Assembly: GCA_029881805.1 (NCBI GenBank)
Contig: JAOULW010000002.1
Coordinates: forward strand, 1-64,000
Source of the DNA: Candidatus Bathyarchaeota archaeon
Lineage (GTDB): Archaea > Thermoproteota > Bathyarchaeia > Bathyarchaeales > Bathycorpusculaceae
DNA length: 64,000 nt
Reading direction: 5' to 3'
Positions 31,409 through 38,990 of this stretch are shown here, one piece after another. A model generated the notes under the pieces. That model was not told the DNA's origin and searched no databases. It saw only the letters and a program-made list of their open reading frames with translations. A program made the position numbers and the translations under genes. Numbering within the stretch: position 1 is the stretch's first letter; the number at the start of each line of letters is the position of its first letter.

Positions 31409-31454
31409 AAGTAAAGTATTTAAACTATCAAGTTTATAGTAAAATAGCAACTAT
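31409..31454. repeat. 46-bp inverted repeat, right copy (HxlR/ABC promoters)
   Basis: This is the second copy of the repeat at 27806-27851, in opposite orientation. It lies between the divergent HxlR gene (31466) and the DUF5320-like/ABC operon (31371). The shared sequence holds dyads and a TATA-like box, so the likely reading is a common operator for the HxlR-type regulator. Confidence 0.85.
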
Positions 31455-31465
31455 ATGTAAAGAAA

Positions 31466-31864
31466 GTGATTGACATGAATGGGGAAGTTAGTCACATCTG
31501 TTTCTGCCCGCTTGAAGGCGTTATAGATGTCATAAGCAAAAAGTGGGCTCTTTTAATAGTTAATGCTCTGGGCAATCGTGAGAGACTTAGGTTCAATGGC
31601 TTGATGGAAGAGTTAGGAGGAATCAGCCCGAAAACATTGTCCGACACATTGAAAGAGCTCCAAGCCGAGGGATTGATCAAAAGAGAATCTTTCGCTGAGA
31701 TACCTCCGCGGGTAGAGTATTCACTCACGCAGGATGGGGTAGAACTTAGAAAAGCAATCGTACCTCTTTTGAAATGGGCTGCAACAAGAGAGCATGGGAA
31801 CAAAGAAAGATGCGCCTCAACGTATCGAGGAGTCCGTGCACATCGGATAGAAGAAAAAGCATAA
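31466..31864 (+). CDS. HxlR-family winged-helix regulator
   Basis: 132 residues. FCPLEGVIDVISKKWALLIVNAL, then RFNGLMEELGGISPKTLSDTLKELQAEGLI and VEYSLTQDGVELRKAI form the HxlR winged helix, with the conserved N-terminal Cys that in some members senses redox or electrophiles. It is divergent from the exporter operon, and a 46-bp repeat at its promoter recurs at the ModA-like gene, so it probably controls the whole cassette. Confidence 0.88.
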   Translation: MIDMNGEVSHICFCPLEGVIDVISKKWALLIVNALGNRERLRFNGLMEELGGISPKTLSDTLKELQAEGLIKRESFAEIPPRVEYSLTQDGVELRKAIVPLLKWAATREHGNKERCASTYRGVRAHRIEEKA

Positions 31865-31902
31865 AAAAATAGTAAATACAGTTCTTGCATTGATCGCGAA
31901 CG

Positions 31903-32136
31903 TCATTTTGAATCCTTCATTAACGTATCTTCGATTTTTCTTAGACGGATTTCCATCTCACTTATTCTTGTTTGTAGTCCCTTGAGTGTTGGTTCACCTG
32001 TGTAGGTTCTGACGTACTCTGTTAGAGCCTCCCTTATTATGGCGCTAAGATACTTTTCTCCTCTTCCAGAGGCTATTGTCCTTAGGATTTCAAGCGTCTT
32101 GCTGTCTACGCGGACGTTGACGAGGACGGTTGGCAC
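31903..32136 (-). CDS. Ribbon-helix-helix protein with coiled-coil tail
   Basis: 77 residues, GTG start. VLVNVRVDSKTLEILRTIA and KYLSAIIREALTEYVRTY form the RHH fold; residues about 50-75 are a coiled coil that may fix oligomer state. It is divergent from the structural-type operon at 32223, and an element-wide operator lies between them, making it another candidate for the common regulator. Confidence 0.8.
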   Translation of the reverse strand: MPTVLVNVRVDSKTLEILRTIASGRGEKYLSAIIREALTEYVRTYTGEPTLKGLQTRISEMEIRLRKIEDTLMKDSK

Positions 32137-32181
32137 TGTCTTACACTTCGTTTACATTTGTGATATAACTGTTTTATAAAG

Positions 32182-32202
32182 TTACCACCCATGTATCCAT
32201 AA
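32182..32202 (-). promoter_or_regulatory. Element-wide operator, site 6
   Basis: Minus-strand reading TTATGGATACATGGGTGGTAA, between the divergent genes at 32136 and 32223. It directly follows the plus-strand TATA-like TTTTATAAAG. Confidence 0.75.
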
Positions 32203-32222
32203 AGGTATGCGAGGTTTTGCAA

Positions 32223-32696
32223 ATGCCGAAACTTGAGAAAGGTGAAATCCTTGTCCTCGACAAGATAGCGTACCGCATTGGACGTGTTGAAAGGCTGATT
32301 TATGTCGAACCCGTCAGCTTAGGTGCAGGCGAGACTGACAAGCTCTCAGACGTGAAGAATCTGACGCCCGAGGATGCAGAGATTTATTACATTGAGGAGC
32401 TGGATTGGAGCGGCCCAACCAGACACCAACTTCAATATCCCAGAGGCGTACCGAGGCATACTCCTCACGGCATGGACGTGAAGATAAGGGAGTGGCAGTG
32501 TCCTTACACCGTAGAAGTTCACGTCAAGAAGGCAACTTTTCCAACTTTGGTTTCTGACAATGAGCTTGCAAACGTGGCTGTCACTCAGGACATCTGGTTT
32601 TACGGCTGGATCTACAAAGACATGGAGATAATCAAAGCCGACGAAGTTGAGTCAGCGAGAAGAGCTGGCGCCAGAGTTTTGGAAGCGGAGGCTTAG
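32223..32696 (+). CDS. Hypothetical protein, first gene of second structural-type operon
   Basis: 157 residues from the ATG at 32223. Beta-rich with YYIEELDWSGPTRHQLQYP and Trp-containing strands (IWFYGWIYKD), ending in a helix. Not recognised. Its operon runs to about 37156 with tight spacing and shows the layout of archaeal virion gene clusters. Confidence 0.6.
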   Translation: MPKLEKGEILVLDKIAYRIGRVERLIYVEPVSLGAGETDKLSDVKNLTPEDAEIYYIEELDWSGPTRHQLQYPRGVPRHTPHGMDVKIREWQCPYTVEVHVKKATFPTLVSDNELANVAVTQDIWFYGWIYKDMEIIKADEVESARRAGARVLEAEA

Positions 32697-32701
32697 GGAG
32701 A

Positions 32702-33046
32702 ATGAGTGAAAAAGAAGGCCTAAGAATCGCTAAGAGAATTTGGGTAGACCCTCACAAGCAATTGAGAAATCGCAAACCAATCACTGGCTCTGTCGAAACA
32801 GCAGGAACAAAGAAAGCCTTGTACAGTGGTCCCTTCATAGCCTTGACGATTATTGTGAGCAATGATTCGCCTGGCGCAGTCTGGTTTGAAATCTATGACG
32901 GAGACGCAAAAGTCATTGGAAGAGGAACGCTAGCAGCCAACGAAGTGAGACCATTAACAAACATCTGGCTGCCTTTTGATCGTAGCGTAGAAGTGAACTC
33001 AAACGCGACAACAACAATCTTCACCTTCGGAGGCTTCACGCCTTAA
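32702..33046 (+). CDS. Hypothetical beta-rich protein
   Basis: 114 residues; GGGAGA precedes the ATG. The core (ALTIIVSNDSPGAVWFEIYDGDAKVIGRGTLAANEVRP) has a beta-sandwich pattern. It follows the previous gene by 5 bp. Candidate minor structural protein; no family recognised. Confidence 0.6.
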   Translation: MSEKEGLRIAKRIWVDPHKQLRNRKPITGSVETAGTKKALYSGPFIALTIIVSNDSPGAVWFEIYDGDAKVIGRGTLAANEVRPLTNIWLPFDRSVEVNSNATTTIFTFGGFTP

Positions 33047-33063
33047 TTTTGGAGCACTACTAG

Positions 33064-33630
33064 ATGGCTGAGGAAGAGAGAGCCCCTGCTGTCCCTAAAC
33101 CAACGCTTTTGGACCAGCTAGGCGCTTTGATCACGAGGCTCGACCCTCTTCTAGCCTATATTGCTGAGACTGAGAGGAGAAGGGAAGCAGTAGACAAAGA
33201 AATTCTGGCTGTGCTGAAAAGCATTGAGGCAGTCTTAGAAGAGGCTCGACCGCCAATTGTCGTGTCTGCTGAGAGAATTCCTATTGTAAGAGCCGTGACC
33301 ATTCCTTCTGAACCGCTTGATGTTAGGATTAAGCCCATGCCCCTGCCAGTGGCTCCTCCCAAACACAGGAACTACCTGAGCGAAGAAGAAACGGTGGTAA
33401 AGGACCAGCCTAAAGAAATTAAGGTTAGGGTCGACTTGGGCCGTGATGGCGAATACGGCTATATCGCCAGTGATAAGGGCACAATCAGGGTTCGCATAAA
33501 CGGCGGAGAACAAATCCCACTCTTCAAGGGCCAAGCCATATACTTTCATGAGCTGCACTTGCAGGTTTCTAGGCTTGACATCTCCACGGAGTCAACGGTT
33601 CCTTTGGCTTATCGGCTTCTGGTGATATAG
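33064..33630 (+). CDS. Hypothetical protein with coiled coil and beta domain
   Basis: 188 residues. GGAG lies before the ATG. Residues about 12-60 form an amphipathic coiled coil, followed by a Pro-rich linker (SEPLDVRIKPMPLPVAPPK) and a C-terminal beta domain (VRVDLGRDGEYGYIA ... LPLAYRLLVI-like end). Possibly an anchored fibre or base protein. Confidence 0.6.
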   Translation: MAEEERAPAVPKPTLLDQLGALITRLDPLLAYIAETERRREAVDKEILAVLKSIEAVLEEARPPIVVSAERIPIVRAVTIPSEPLDVRIKPMPLPVAPPKHRNYLSEEETVVKDQPKEIKVRVDLGRDGEYGYIASDKGTIRVRINGGEQIPLFKGQAIYFHELHLQVSRLDISTESTVPLAYRLLVI

Positions 33631-34002
33631 TTGGTCCATCAGCTTTCTCCTTTCGAAGCTATTCCTAAGCCTTTAGCAACTACGAAAGCGAAGGGTTCGG
33701 CGGTTACCACTGCAAATTATGCGACGATCGTGGAAATAACCGTGACGAAGGATAAGACGTTTCATTTGGCTAAAGTTGTTGTTTCGTGCCCTGAGGACGT
33801 TATGTTCAAGCTTCTGTGGGATGGAGAAGATGTGAGCATAGAATACTATGTGATGGGCAAGCTTCCTTTTACTGACTGGTTTCCTTGGGGTTGGCAGTCA
33901 TGCGAAGGCGATGGTGTCAAGAAGTTTGAGCTTCAAGTCAAGTATCCCAGTGGGGGAACAGCTGGAACCGTTCATGGAGAGCTTTGTGGAGAGGAGGAGT
34001 AA
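33631..34002 (+). CDS. Hypothetical beta-rich protein (TTG start)
   Basis: 123 residues. TTG at 33631 directly follows the previous stop, and GGTGAT (33621) is its ribosome binding site. Beta-rich (TIVEITVTKDKTFHLAKVVVSC ... KFELQVKYPSGGTAGTVHG). Same operon. Not recognised. Confidence 0.6.
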   Translation: MVHQLSPFEAIPKPLATTKAKGSAVTTANYATIVEITVTKDKTFHLAKVVVSCPEDVMFKLLWDGEDVSIEYYVMGKLPFTDWFPWGWQSCEGDGVKKFELQVKYPSGGTAGTVHGELCGEEE

Positions 34003-34005
34003 TCA

Positions 34006-34275
34006 GTGTCGCGCAGAGTCGGCTTAAGGTACATGCAAAGCATTGCTGGGAAGAAGAGGATTCCGAAGTGGAAGGGATCTACAAAGTCCAGATATCGCGA
34101 GGGAAGCATAATGGAGCAGCCTAAAATGGCGTTTGCTCACGTTAACGCTGGCAGCAATGCTGAGTTACTTCAAATGGCTTTTTCACATTCAAATGCTGCA
34201 AGCCACACCAGTGAGGCTCTCATGGCTTTTGTCCACGGCAATGTCGGAAGCATTTTGGCGCCTTACCCACCGTAG
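34006..34275 (+). CDS. Small protein with three 16-residue repeats
   Basis: 89 residues, GTG start after GAGGAGGAG. A basic N-terminus (GKKRIPKWKGSTKSRYR) is followed by three repeats of pattern MAFxHxNxxS at 16-residue intervals (MAFAHVNAGS, MAFSHSNAAS, MAFVHGNVGS). Such short regular repeats could form a beta-solenoid turn or a polymer contact. Not recognised. Confidence 0.6.
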   Translation: MSRRVGLRYMQSIAGKKRIPKWKGSTKSRYREGSIMEQPKMAFAHVNAGSNAELLQMAFSHSNAASHTSEALMAFVHGNVGSILAPYPP

Positions 34276-34287
34276 GAGGCGAAGGTT

Positions 34288-35763
34288 ATGGTTGACAAGT
34301 GGTATGAAGATTTAACGCCTGAAGAGAAGGCTAAGACGCTTCTGTTAGGCAACGACGTTTACGCTTTCTTCCACAGCGATCCAGAAACATGCATCGACAC
34401 TCAGGGCTGCGCTTCTCCAGTGACCCTGAGACAAGGCTTCGAAATCGTAAACGACGAGGTAATCCCCTTATGGTTTAAGGTCTTTGCAACAGTGACGAGT
34501 GGAGACCCTACCAAGTGGTCGGATTTAACCAAAGAGCTAGGTTCTGTGCCTGCGAACGGTGCGGCCCTCTTTTTCTGGACGCCCAAACGTGAGATTCCAG
34601 TAGCCTTAACGCATGAAGTCATGACTCTGACCATTAGGGCGTACAAGGATAGCGGTTACACGCAGCTCTACGGCGAAGACACAATAACATGGGAATTCTA
34701 CTTTTTTGACCACTCTTGGCCTGACGCTGTCATCATCGATGAGGACGATTTTGAAGGGACATTGGATGGATGGGGAGTTGTTGGCTATGAGAGGTTCGAG
34801 TATAAAACGGGCTACGCGTACAAGGGAGCCTACAGCCTCAACATAGCCGGGTATCGAACAAGTTACGGCGCATGGAAAAGCGGTATACTAGATGCGAGTG
34901 GACAGTGGGTTCCCTACAAAGGGCAATACATGCAAAAAGGCTTCGCAATCGGAGCATTCTCGCACGCCTTTGCAGTCATACACTTGACTAAGTCGGGAAT
35001 GAATGCCAACAACTGCGTTAGAGTCCACTATGACGATAAGGACTACATCATAAGGACAGGTATTCCAGTAGGACCCTTCCAGCCTTGGAGATGCTGCGCA
35101 AAACTCTGGGTAGACGCAACCAAGACGCTGAGAGTAAGCGTGATCACAGGGGCCGATGGAAGCTACAGCTGGGACGACGTGAGACTCGACGACATCATCA
35201 TAGTTGCGTTTCCAGGATGCCCACCCCCAGGCGAACAGTTCACAAACGGAGAATTTGAAACCGGAGACTTGACAGGATGGATTGTGGAAGGGACGCATGC
35301 TGACGGAACTCCAGCTTGGGGAGTCACTGCAGATGCTGAATGTCAGCCCGATGGATTGGGACTCCGAGCTTGGTTAGCAGCTAAGGACACTGACCCGCCA
35401 GGTCCAATAGGCTGCCCGAGAATCACTGGAGCCTTAAGACAGGAGTTCGCTTCACCCATACCAGTAGAATGCTTCACAGACTCATCCGTCTTCAAAGTTC
35501 AAACAAAGTGGGGCACAGACCTCTGCAATCCAGTTCCGCCAGAAGTTTGGCAGCTTGAAGTCCTATACACTGATGGCACTTCGACGGTTGTGGATTTGAG
35601 CGGTGACCCTCAAGGTGTATGGGTTTCTCATGAGCTAAAGCCTGTCTTGGTGGCTGGCAAGAAAGTCAAAGGAGTAAAACTCACCGGAACCGTTGACACG
35701 TGCGGTGGACCTGGCTGCGGGGTGACAGAAGTGATGGCTGATAATTGCACATGCACGACTTAA
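34288..35763 (+). CDS. Large multidomain beta-rich structural protein
   Basis: 491 residues; GGAGGCGA precedes the ATG. There are at least two carbohydrate-binding-like jelly-roll segments: EDDFEGTLDGWGVVGYERFE (about residue 150) and NGEFETGDLTGWIVEG (about residue 320), each starting with the 'E-x-G-x-L-x-GW' pattern typical of CBM-like lectin domains. Cys-rich at several points. No signal peptide. A receptor-binding or spike protein of a virion is a reasonable inference given its size and place in the operon. Confidence 0.65.
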   Translation: MVDKWYEDLTPEEKAKTLLLGNDVYAFFHSDPETCIDTQGCASPVTLRQGFEIVNDEVIPLWFKVFATVTSGDPTKWSDLTKELGSVPANGAALFFWTPKREIPVALTHEVMTLTIRAYKDSGYTQLYGEDTITWEFYFFDHSWPDAVIIDEDDFEGTLDGWGVVGYERFEYKTGYAYKGAYSLNIAGYRTSYGAWKSGILDASGQWVPYKGQYMQKGFAIGAFSHAFAVIHLTKSGMNANNCVRVHYDDKDYIIRTGIPVGPFQPWRCCAKLWVDATKTLRVSVITGADGSYSWDDVRLDDIIIVAFPGCPPPGEQFTNGEFETGDLTGWIVEGTHADGTPAWGVTADAECQPDGLGLRAWLAAKDTDPPGPIGCPRITGALRQEFASPIPVECFTDSSVFKVQTKWGTDLCNPVPPEVWQLEVLYTDGTSTVVDLSGDPQGVWVSHELKPVLVAGKKVKGVKLTGTVDTCGGPGCGVTEVMADNCTCTT

Positions 35764-36323
35764 CCATAGTAATACCTGTCAAGGACCCACCAGACCTACA
35801 ACGCTTCGTTAGAGAAAACTTGGAAGTTCTAAGTGCTTCAAAGAAGGTCGTTATTGACAGTGGTAGAGGCGAACAGCTTGGAAGATTGCCGAATGCTCTT
35901 TTGTTTCAGAGACAAGTGCCCATGTGGGAGGCAAGAAGAATAGGCTACGAGGAAGTTAGAACGCCTTTTACTTTAAACTTGGATGCAGATACAATTCTTC
36001 CGAATGGCTATGTTCTGGACAGCCTTAACGCTCTCCGAAAAAACTCGTGCGACGCTGTAGCCATAGATTACGACCCTCCACAGGGACATTATGCCTTTGG
36101 CACATCCATCTGGCGTACAGAACTGCTCAAGAAGCTTTACGATTATCCTCCTAAGGCGGTGGAGAAGCTCATTAAGGTTGGAGAGCGAGAGTGGGTTACT
36201 GCCTTTCAGAATGGTTTTTGCGAATGCATGTACATGTGGGCTCGGCTTATTAGAAGCAGAGCAAAGCTTGAGACTTTGGGCTATAAGGCGACCCATTTGA
36301 AGAAACCTTGTAGTTTTCGTTAG
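35751..36323 (+). CDS. Family 2-type glycosyltransferase (GT-A fold)
   Basis: About 190 residues from the ATG at 35751, overlapping the preceding gene end. LTIVIPVKDPPDLQRFV is the N-terminal Rossmann strand, RIGYEEVRTPFTLNLDADTILP contains the DxD metal site (DAD), and DAVAIDYDPPQGHYAFGTSIWR resembles the acceptor region. It transfers sugars from nucleotide donors, possibly to virion or surface proteins encoded in the same operon. Short for the family. Confidence 0.82.
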   Translation: MHDLTIVIPVKDPPDLQRFVRENLEVLSASKKVVIDSGRGEQLGRLPNALLFQRQVPMWEARRIGYEEVRTPFTLNLDADTILPNGYVLDSLNALRKNSCDAVAIDYDPPQGHYAFGTSIWRTELLKKLYDYPPKAVEKLIKVGEREWVTAFQNGFCECMYMWARLIRSRAKLETLGYKATHLKKPCSFR

Positions 36324-36327
36324 TTAG

Positions 36328-36348
36328 TTACCACTGATGTATACATGT
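36328..36348 (-). promoter_or_regulatory. Element-wide operator, site 7
   Basis: Minus-strand reading ACATGTATACATCAGTGGTAA. It lies between the glycosyltransferase and the next plus-strand gene, about 10 bp upstream of a TATA-like AGATTTAAG, the most diverged of the seven. Confidence 0.55.
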
Positions 36349-36443
36349 ACGGAAACAGATTTAAGCCCCTGAATGGAAAGATTTGTGTAGGGTGAAAAGG
36401 AACGATAAGCCTTGACCCGGTAACCGTAGCCTTCATCGGCGTC

Positions 36444-36710
36444 TTGCTTGGCATTTATGCAAGAACGGCTCTTCCATACTTGAGGAAAGCAAGGGCTCAG
36501 CAGGTTGAGTGGAGTCACAGATACACTGCTAGCGCTGTTGCCTCTTTCATTCTCTGTCTAATTGTCACAGCCTTGGTTTTTCCAATGTTCACGGTTCCAG
36601 AGGACTTTTTTCTACAGGTATTACTTTCTGCGTTTGCGTTTGGATTCGGCGTTGACAGCGCTGTCATCGAAGGTGCGGAATGGGTTTTTCCGAAGAGGAC
36701 AGAAGGATGA
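36444..36710 (+). CDS. Small membrane protein
   Basis: 88 residues from the TTG at 36444, with three hydrophobic segments (about 1-12, 28-48, 55-75). The frame is open upstream to 36396 and reads SLDPVTVAFIGVLLGIYAR, a better N-terminal membrane helix. The only initiator-like codon there is ATA at 36405, with GGTGA nine bases earlier, so the true start may be non-canonical. It ends with an ATGA overlap to the next gene. Confidence 0.6.
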   Translation: MLGIYARTALPYLRKARAQQVEWSHRYTASAVASFILCLIVTALVFPMFTVPEDFFLQVLLSAFAFGFGVDSAVIEGAEWVFPKRTEG

Positions 36711-37156
36711 GCTTTAGGCAAAGGGTTGCTCTCAAGCCGTTGGCGGTCCTCGGCTCGCTTGTTGCTTTAACCGTGCTTGCTTCCGGCTTCGTGCGATCTT
36801 CAGTTCGCATTGTTGGTCGTGGCACTGTTAAAGCTGTGGGCGTCGGAGTGTTCTGGAACAGCAACTGCACCAATCCGGTTTCGTTTATCGATTGGGGAAT
36901 GGTTGAGCCAGGCTCCATGAACAATGCCACTGTTTATGTGAGAAATGAAGGAAACGTGGCTGCCAGCATATCTCTAGCTACCGAAAACTGGAACCCTTCA
37001 AACGCTTCTGATTACCTGACTCTAAGCTGGAACTATGACGGTCGACAGCTCAATCCTCGAGAAGTAGTTCAAACGGCGTTAATTCTATCTGTTTCTTCAA
37101 GTGTACATGGAATAGAAAGCTTCAGCTTCGACATAATCATCAGCTCCAGCGGCTAG
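36707..37156 (+). CDS. Exported Ig-like protein, paralogue of 8887-9390
   Basis: 149 residues from the ATG at 36707 (ATGA overlap with the upstream gene). It has a signal/anchor (LAVLGSLVALTVLASGFV), then a beta-domain with IDWGMVEPGSMNNATVYVRNEGNVAASI, which parallels the 8887-9390 protein of the other element (IDFGNMTHPNQET ... FIRNEGDVWIDI). Both elements thus carry one. Possibly a virion surface or pilus-like subunit. Confidence 0.7.
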   Translation: MSFRQRVALKPLAVLGSLVALTVLASGFVRSSVRIVGRGTVKAVGVGVFWNSNCTNPVSFIDWGMVEPGSMNNATVYVRNEGNVAASISLATENWNPSNASDYLTLSWNYDGRQLNPREVVQTALILSVSSSVHGIESFSFDIIISSSG

Positions 37157-37196
37157 AATCTTTCAAAATTTACTGTTGATGATCATCGATTACTTT

Positions 37197-37282
37197 TGCT
37201 CAATACTGTTGAGCATTTATAAGAATGGTTGAGCAGAACGATTTGCTCAATATTATTGAGCATTTATATAGTTGATTGAGCA
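37197..37282 (+). promoter_or_regulatory. Operator array of AbiE-type toxin-antitoxin
   Basis: Two 19-bp palindromes TGCTCAATA-C-TGTTGAGCA-type (37197-37215 and 37244-37262), each followed by a TATA-like CATTTATA, plus two half-sites TTGAGCA (37229-37235 and 37276-37282). The array precedes the antitoxin start at 37302. This is the classic arrangement for autorepression by the antitoxin. Confidence 0.8.
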
Positions 37283-37301
37283 AGATTTTCTGGGTGACCG
37301 T

Positions 37302-37976
37302 ATGTCTGCCATTAAAAACATTTTTGCGCCTAAGTCTTCTAGGGTTTTGCGTGTGTTTTTGGTTAACTTCAGTAAGGATTGGGATGAGAGGGAGATTGCG
37401 GTTGAGGCTGATGTGTCTAGTGGGTTGGCTCACTACGTTTGCAGAACGCTTACAGAGTTGGGGTTTGCCGCTCGGAACGAGCAGAATAGGCTTATTTTGG
37501 TGGATGCATTGAGGCTGTTGAAGAGGTGGGCTGCTTATCACCAATATGATCGCATGAACAAGTTTGTGGATTATTTCACTTTTGAGAGGGAGATAGACAG
37601 TTTTGTAAGTAGGTTTGCAGAGCTGGAGTCAGAGTATGCTGTTTCGGGCTTGGTTGGGGCTTGGTTGGTGGCGCCTCATGTACGGCCAGTAGATGTGCAC
37701 TTGTATGTGGCAACTGGGAAGGTGGCTGAGGAGATTGCTAAGAAGCTTGAGTTGAATCCTACGCCGCGGGGTGGAAACGTGAAGTTCGTGTTGCCTTATG
37801 ATGAAGGGGTCTTCTATGGGATTAGTAAGGTGAGCGGTGTTAAAGTGGTCTCGGATGTTCAGCTTTATGTGGATCTTTACAATTTTCCAGCGAGAGGCGA
37901 AGAGGCGGCTTCTCATCTTTTGGAGCATATGCTCAGAGAGTGGCAAAAGAAGAGGGAAGTAGAACAGCATGTATGA
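37302..37976 (+). CDS. AbiEi-like antitoxin / winged-helix repressor
   Basis: 224 residues from the ATG at 37302 (GGGTGACC before it; the frame is open to 37272). The N-terminal winged helix (RVLRVFLVNFSKDWDEREIAVEADVSSGLAHYVCRTLTELGF) is followed by an alpha-beta domain (SGLVGAWLVAPHVRPVDVHLYV ... YVDLYNFPARGEEAASHLLE) like the AbiEi C-terminal domain of type IV systems. It overlaps the putative toxin gene by 8 bp and has a palindromic operator array upstream. Confidence 0.72.
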   Translation: MSAIKNIFAPKSSRVLRVFLVNFSKDWDEREIAVEADVSSGLAHYVCRTLTELGFAARNEQNRLILVDALRLLKRWAAYHQYDRMNKFVDYFTFEREIDSFVSRFAELESEYAVSGLVGAWLVAPHVRPVDVHLYVATGKVAEEIAKKLELNPTPRGGNVKFVLPYDEGVFYGISKVSGVKVVSDVQLYVDLYNFPARGEEAASHLLEHMLREWQKKREVEQHV

Positions 37977-38769
37977 TCGGGATGCGACTGAGACTTCTAA
38001 AGGTGCTCTGGTTGAATTATGCAGGGTTCTTCGTCAGTATAGGCATGACATGGTTCTTGCGGGCGGTTGGGCTCCATATTTTCTTGTGAAGGACTTTTTT
38101 GACCATTGCGGATCTGTTGACATCGACTTTGTGTTAAGGCCAAAGGTTGTCGAGCGTTATGAGAACATAAAGCAGATTCTAGAAAGGATAGGATACAAGC
38201 CTACTGAGAGCGTTTTCCGTTTCGAAAGAACAGTCGCTTCTTCTAAAACTGGCATTAAACATAGAATTGAGGTAGATTTTTTAACTGAGCCTGAAGGTGC
38301 TGAGAAGCTTCCTGAGGACTGGTTTGCTTCAGTTCAGAGGGATTTGAAAGCTTGTGTAATAGAGGGCTGCAGCATAGTTTTCAAGTATAATCATGAAGTT
38401 GGGTTTAGCGCTGTCATGCCAGGCAACGGCGAAGCTTCAGTTAGATTTAATTGTGCAGACATTGTTGGCTCGCTTACTATGAAGGGTTTAGCCCTATACA
38501 GGATGAAAGACAAGGACTGCTATGACATTTATGCTGTAGGCGGGTTCTGTGGAGGAGGACCAAAGCAAGCTTCAGATGCGTTTATGCATGTTATAGGCGA
38601 GAAGGAATCCGAGAAAGTCACATTGGATGCTTTAAGTGAAATCAGAGATGCTTTTGCTTCAGAAACATCTTATGGTCCAAGCGCCGTAGCCAGATTCGTT
38701 GGCTCAGAAGATGCAAAGATCGATTCGTACATGCGAATTAAGACATTTCTTCAAGGCTTGTCAGTTTGA
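37969..38769 (+). CDS. AbiEii-like nucleotidyltransferase toxin
   Basis: 266 residues. VLAGGWAPYFL and CGSVDIDFVLRP supply the GG-W and DxD motifs of the MNT/AbiEii nucleotidyltransferase fold. IEVDFL gives the third acidic residue, and MKDKDCYDIYAV resembles the conserved K-x-x-D-x-x-D-x segment of AbiEii. Such toxins modify tRNA or other targets and cause growth arrest. Encoded directly behind its antitoxin, so a stabilisation or abortive-infection module of the element. Confidence 0.75.
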   Translation: MYDRDATETSKGALVELCRVLRQYRHDMVLAGGWAPYFLVKDFFDHCGSVDIDFVLRPKVVERYENIKQILERIGYKPTESVFRFERTVASSKTGIKHRIEVDFLTEPEGAEKLPEDWFASVQRDLKACVIEGCSIVFKYNHEVGFSAVMPGNGEASVRFNCADIVGSLTMKGLALYRMKDKDCYDIYAVGGFCGGGPKQASDAFMHVIGEKESEKVTLDALSEIRDAFASETSYGPSAVARFVGSEDAKIDSYMRIKTFLQGLSV

Positions 38770-38990
38770 ATTATATCACCATAGAACGTTTTTTCCGCAA
38801 ACTCACGCTCTACATTTACATCTTCACCTGAGAACTCATACCATTTTGGGCTTCACTTTTACTGAAGTCTCTCTCTGTTGTTCGGTTTCGATACGTAATT
38901 TTAATATTAAGAAGCGTCTGAAGAATTCTTAAGAGAATTGACGATTAGTACAGGTTATCGAACGTTACTAATTGTGGCGGGGAGCGCACT
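38770..38990. other. Intergenic region before orc1/cdc6
   Basis: No coding potential. It contains the partial dyad GAATTCTTAAGAGAATT (about 38921-38938) in an AT-rich stretch. A promoter and possibly an origin element for the adjacent orc1/cdc6 gene; no clear ORB sequence recognised. Confidence 0.3.

Noticed and set aside
27806-31454. Composite transposon bounded by the 46-bp inverted repeats
   Set aside because: No transposase and no target-site duplication; both copies lie in promoters, so shared operator is the better explanation.
34006-34275. CRISPR-like repeats
   Set aside because: The repetition is at protein level with 48-bp period and no spacer structure. No CRISPR array was seen anywhere in the window.
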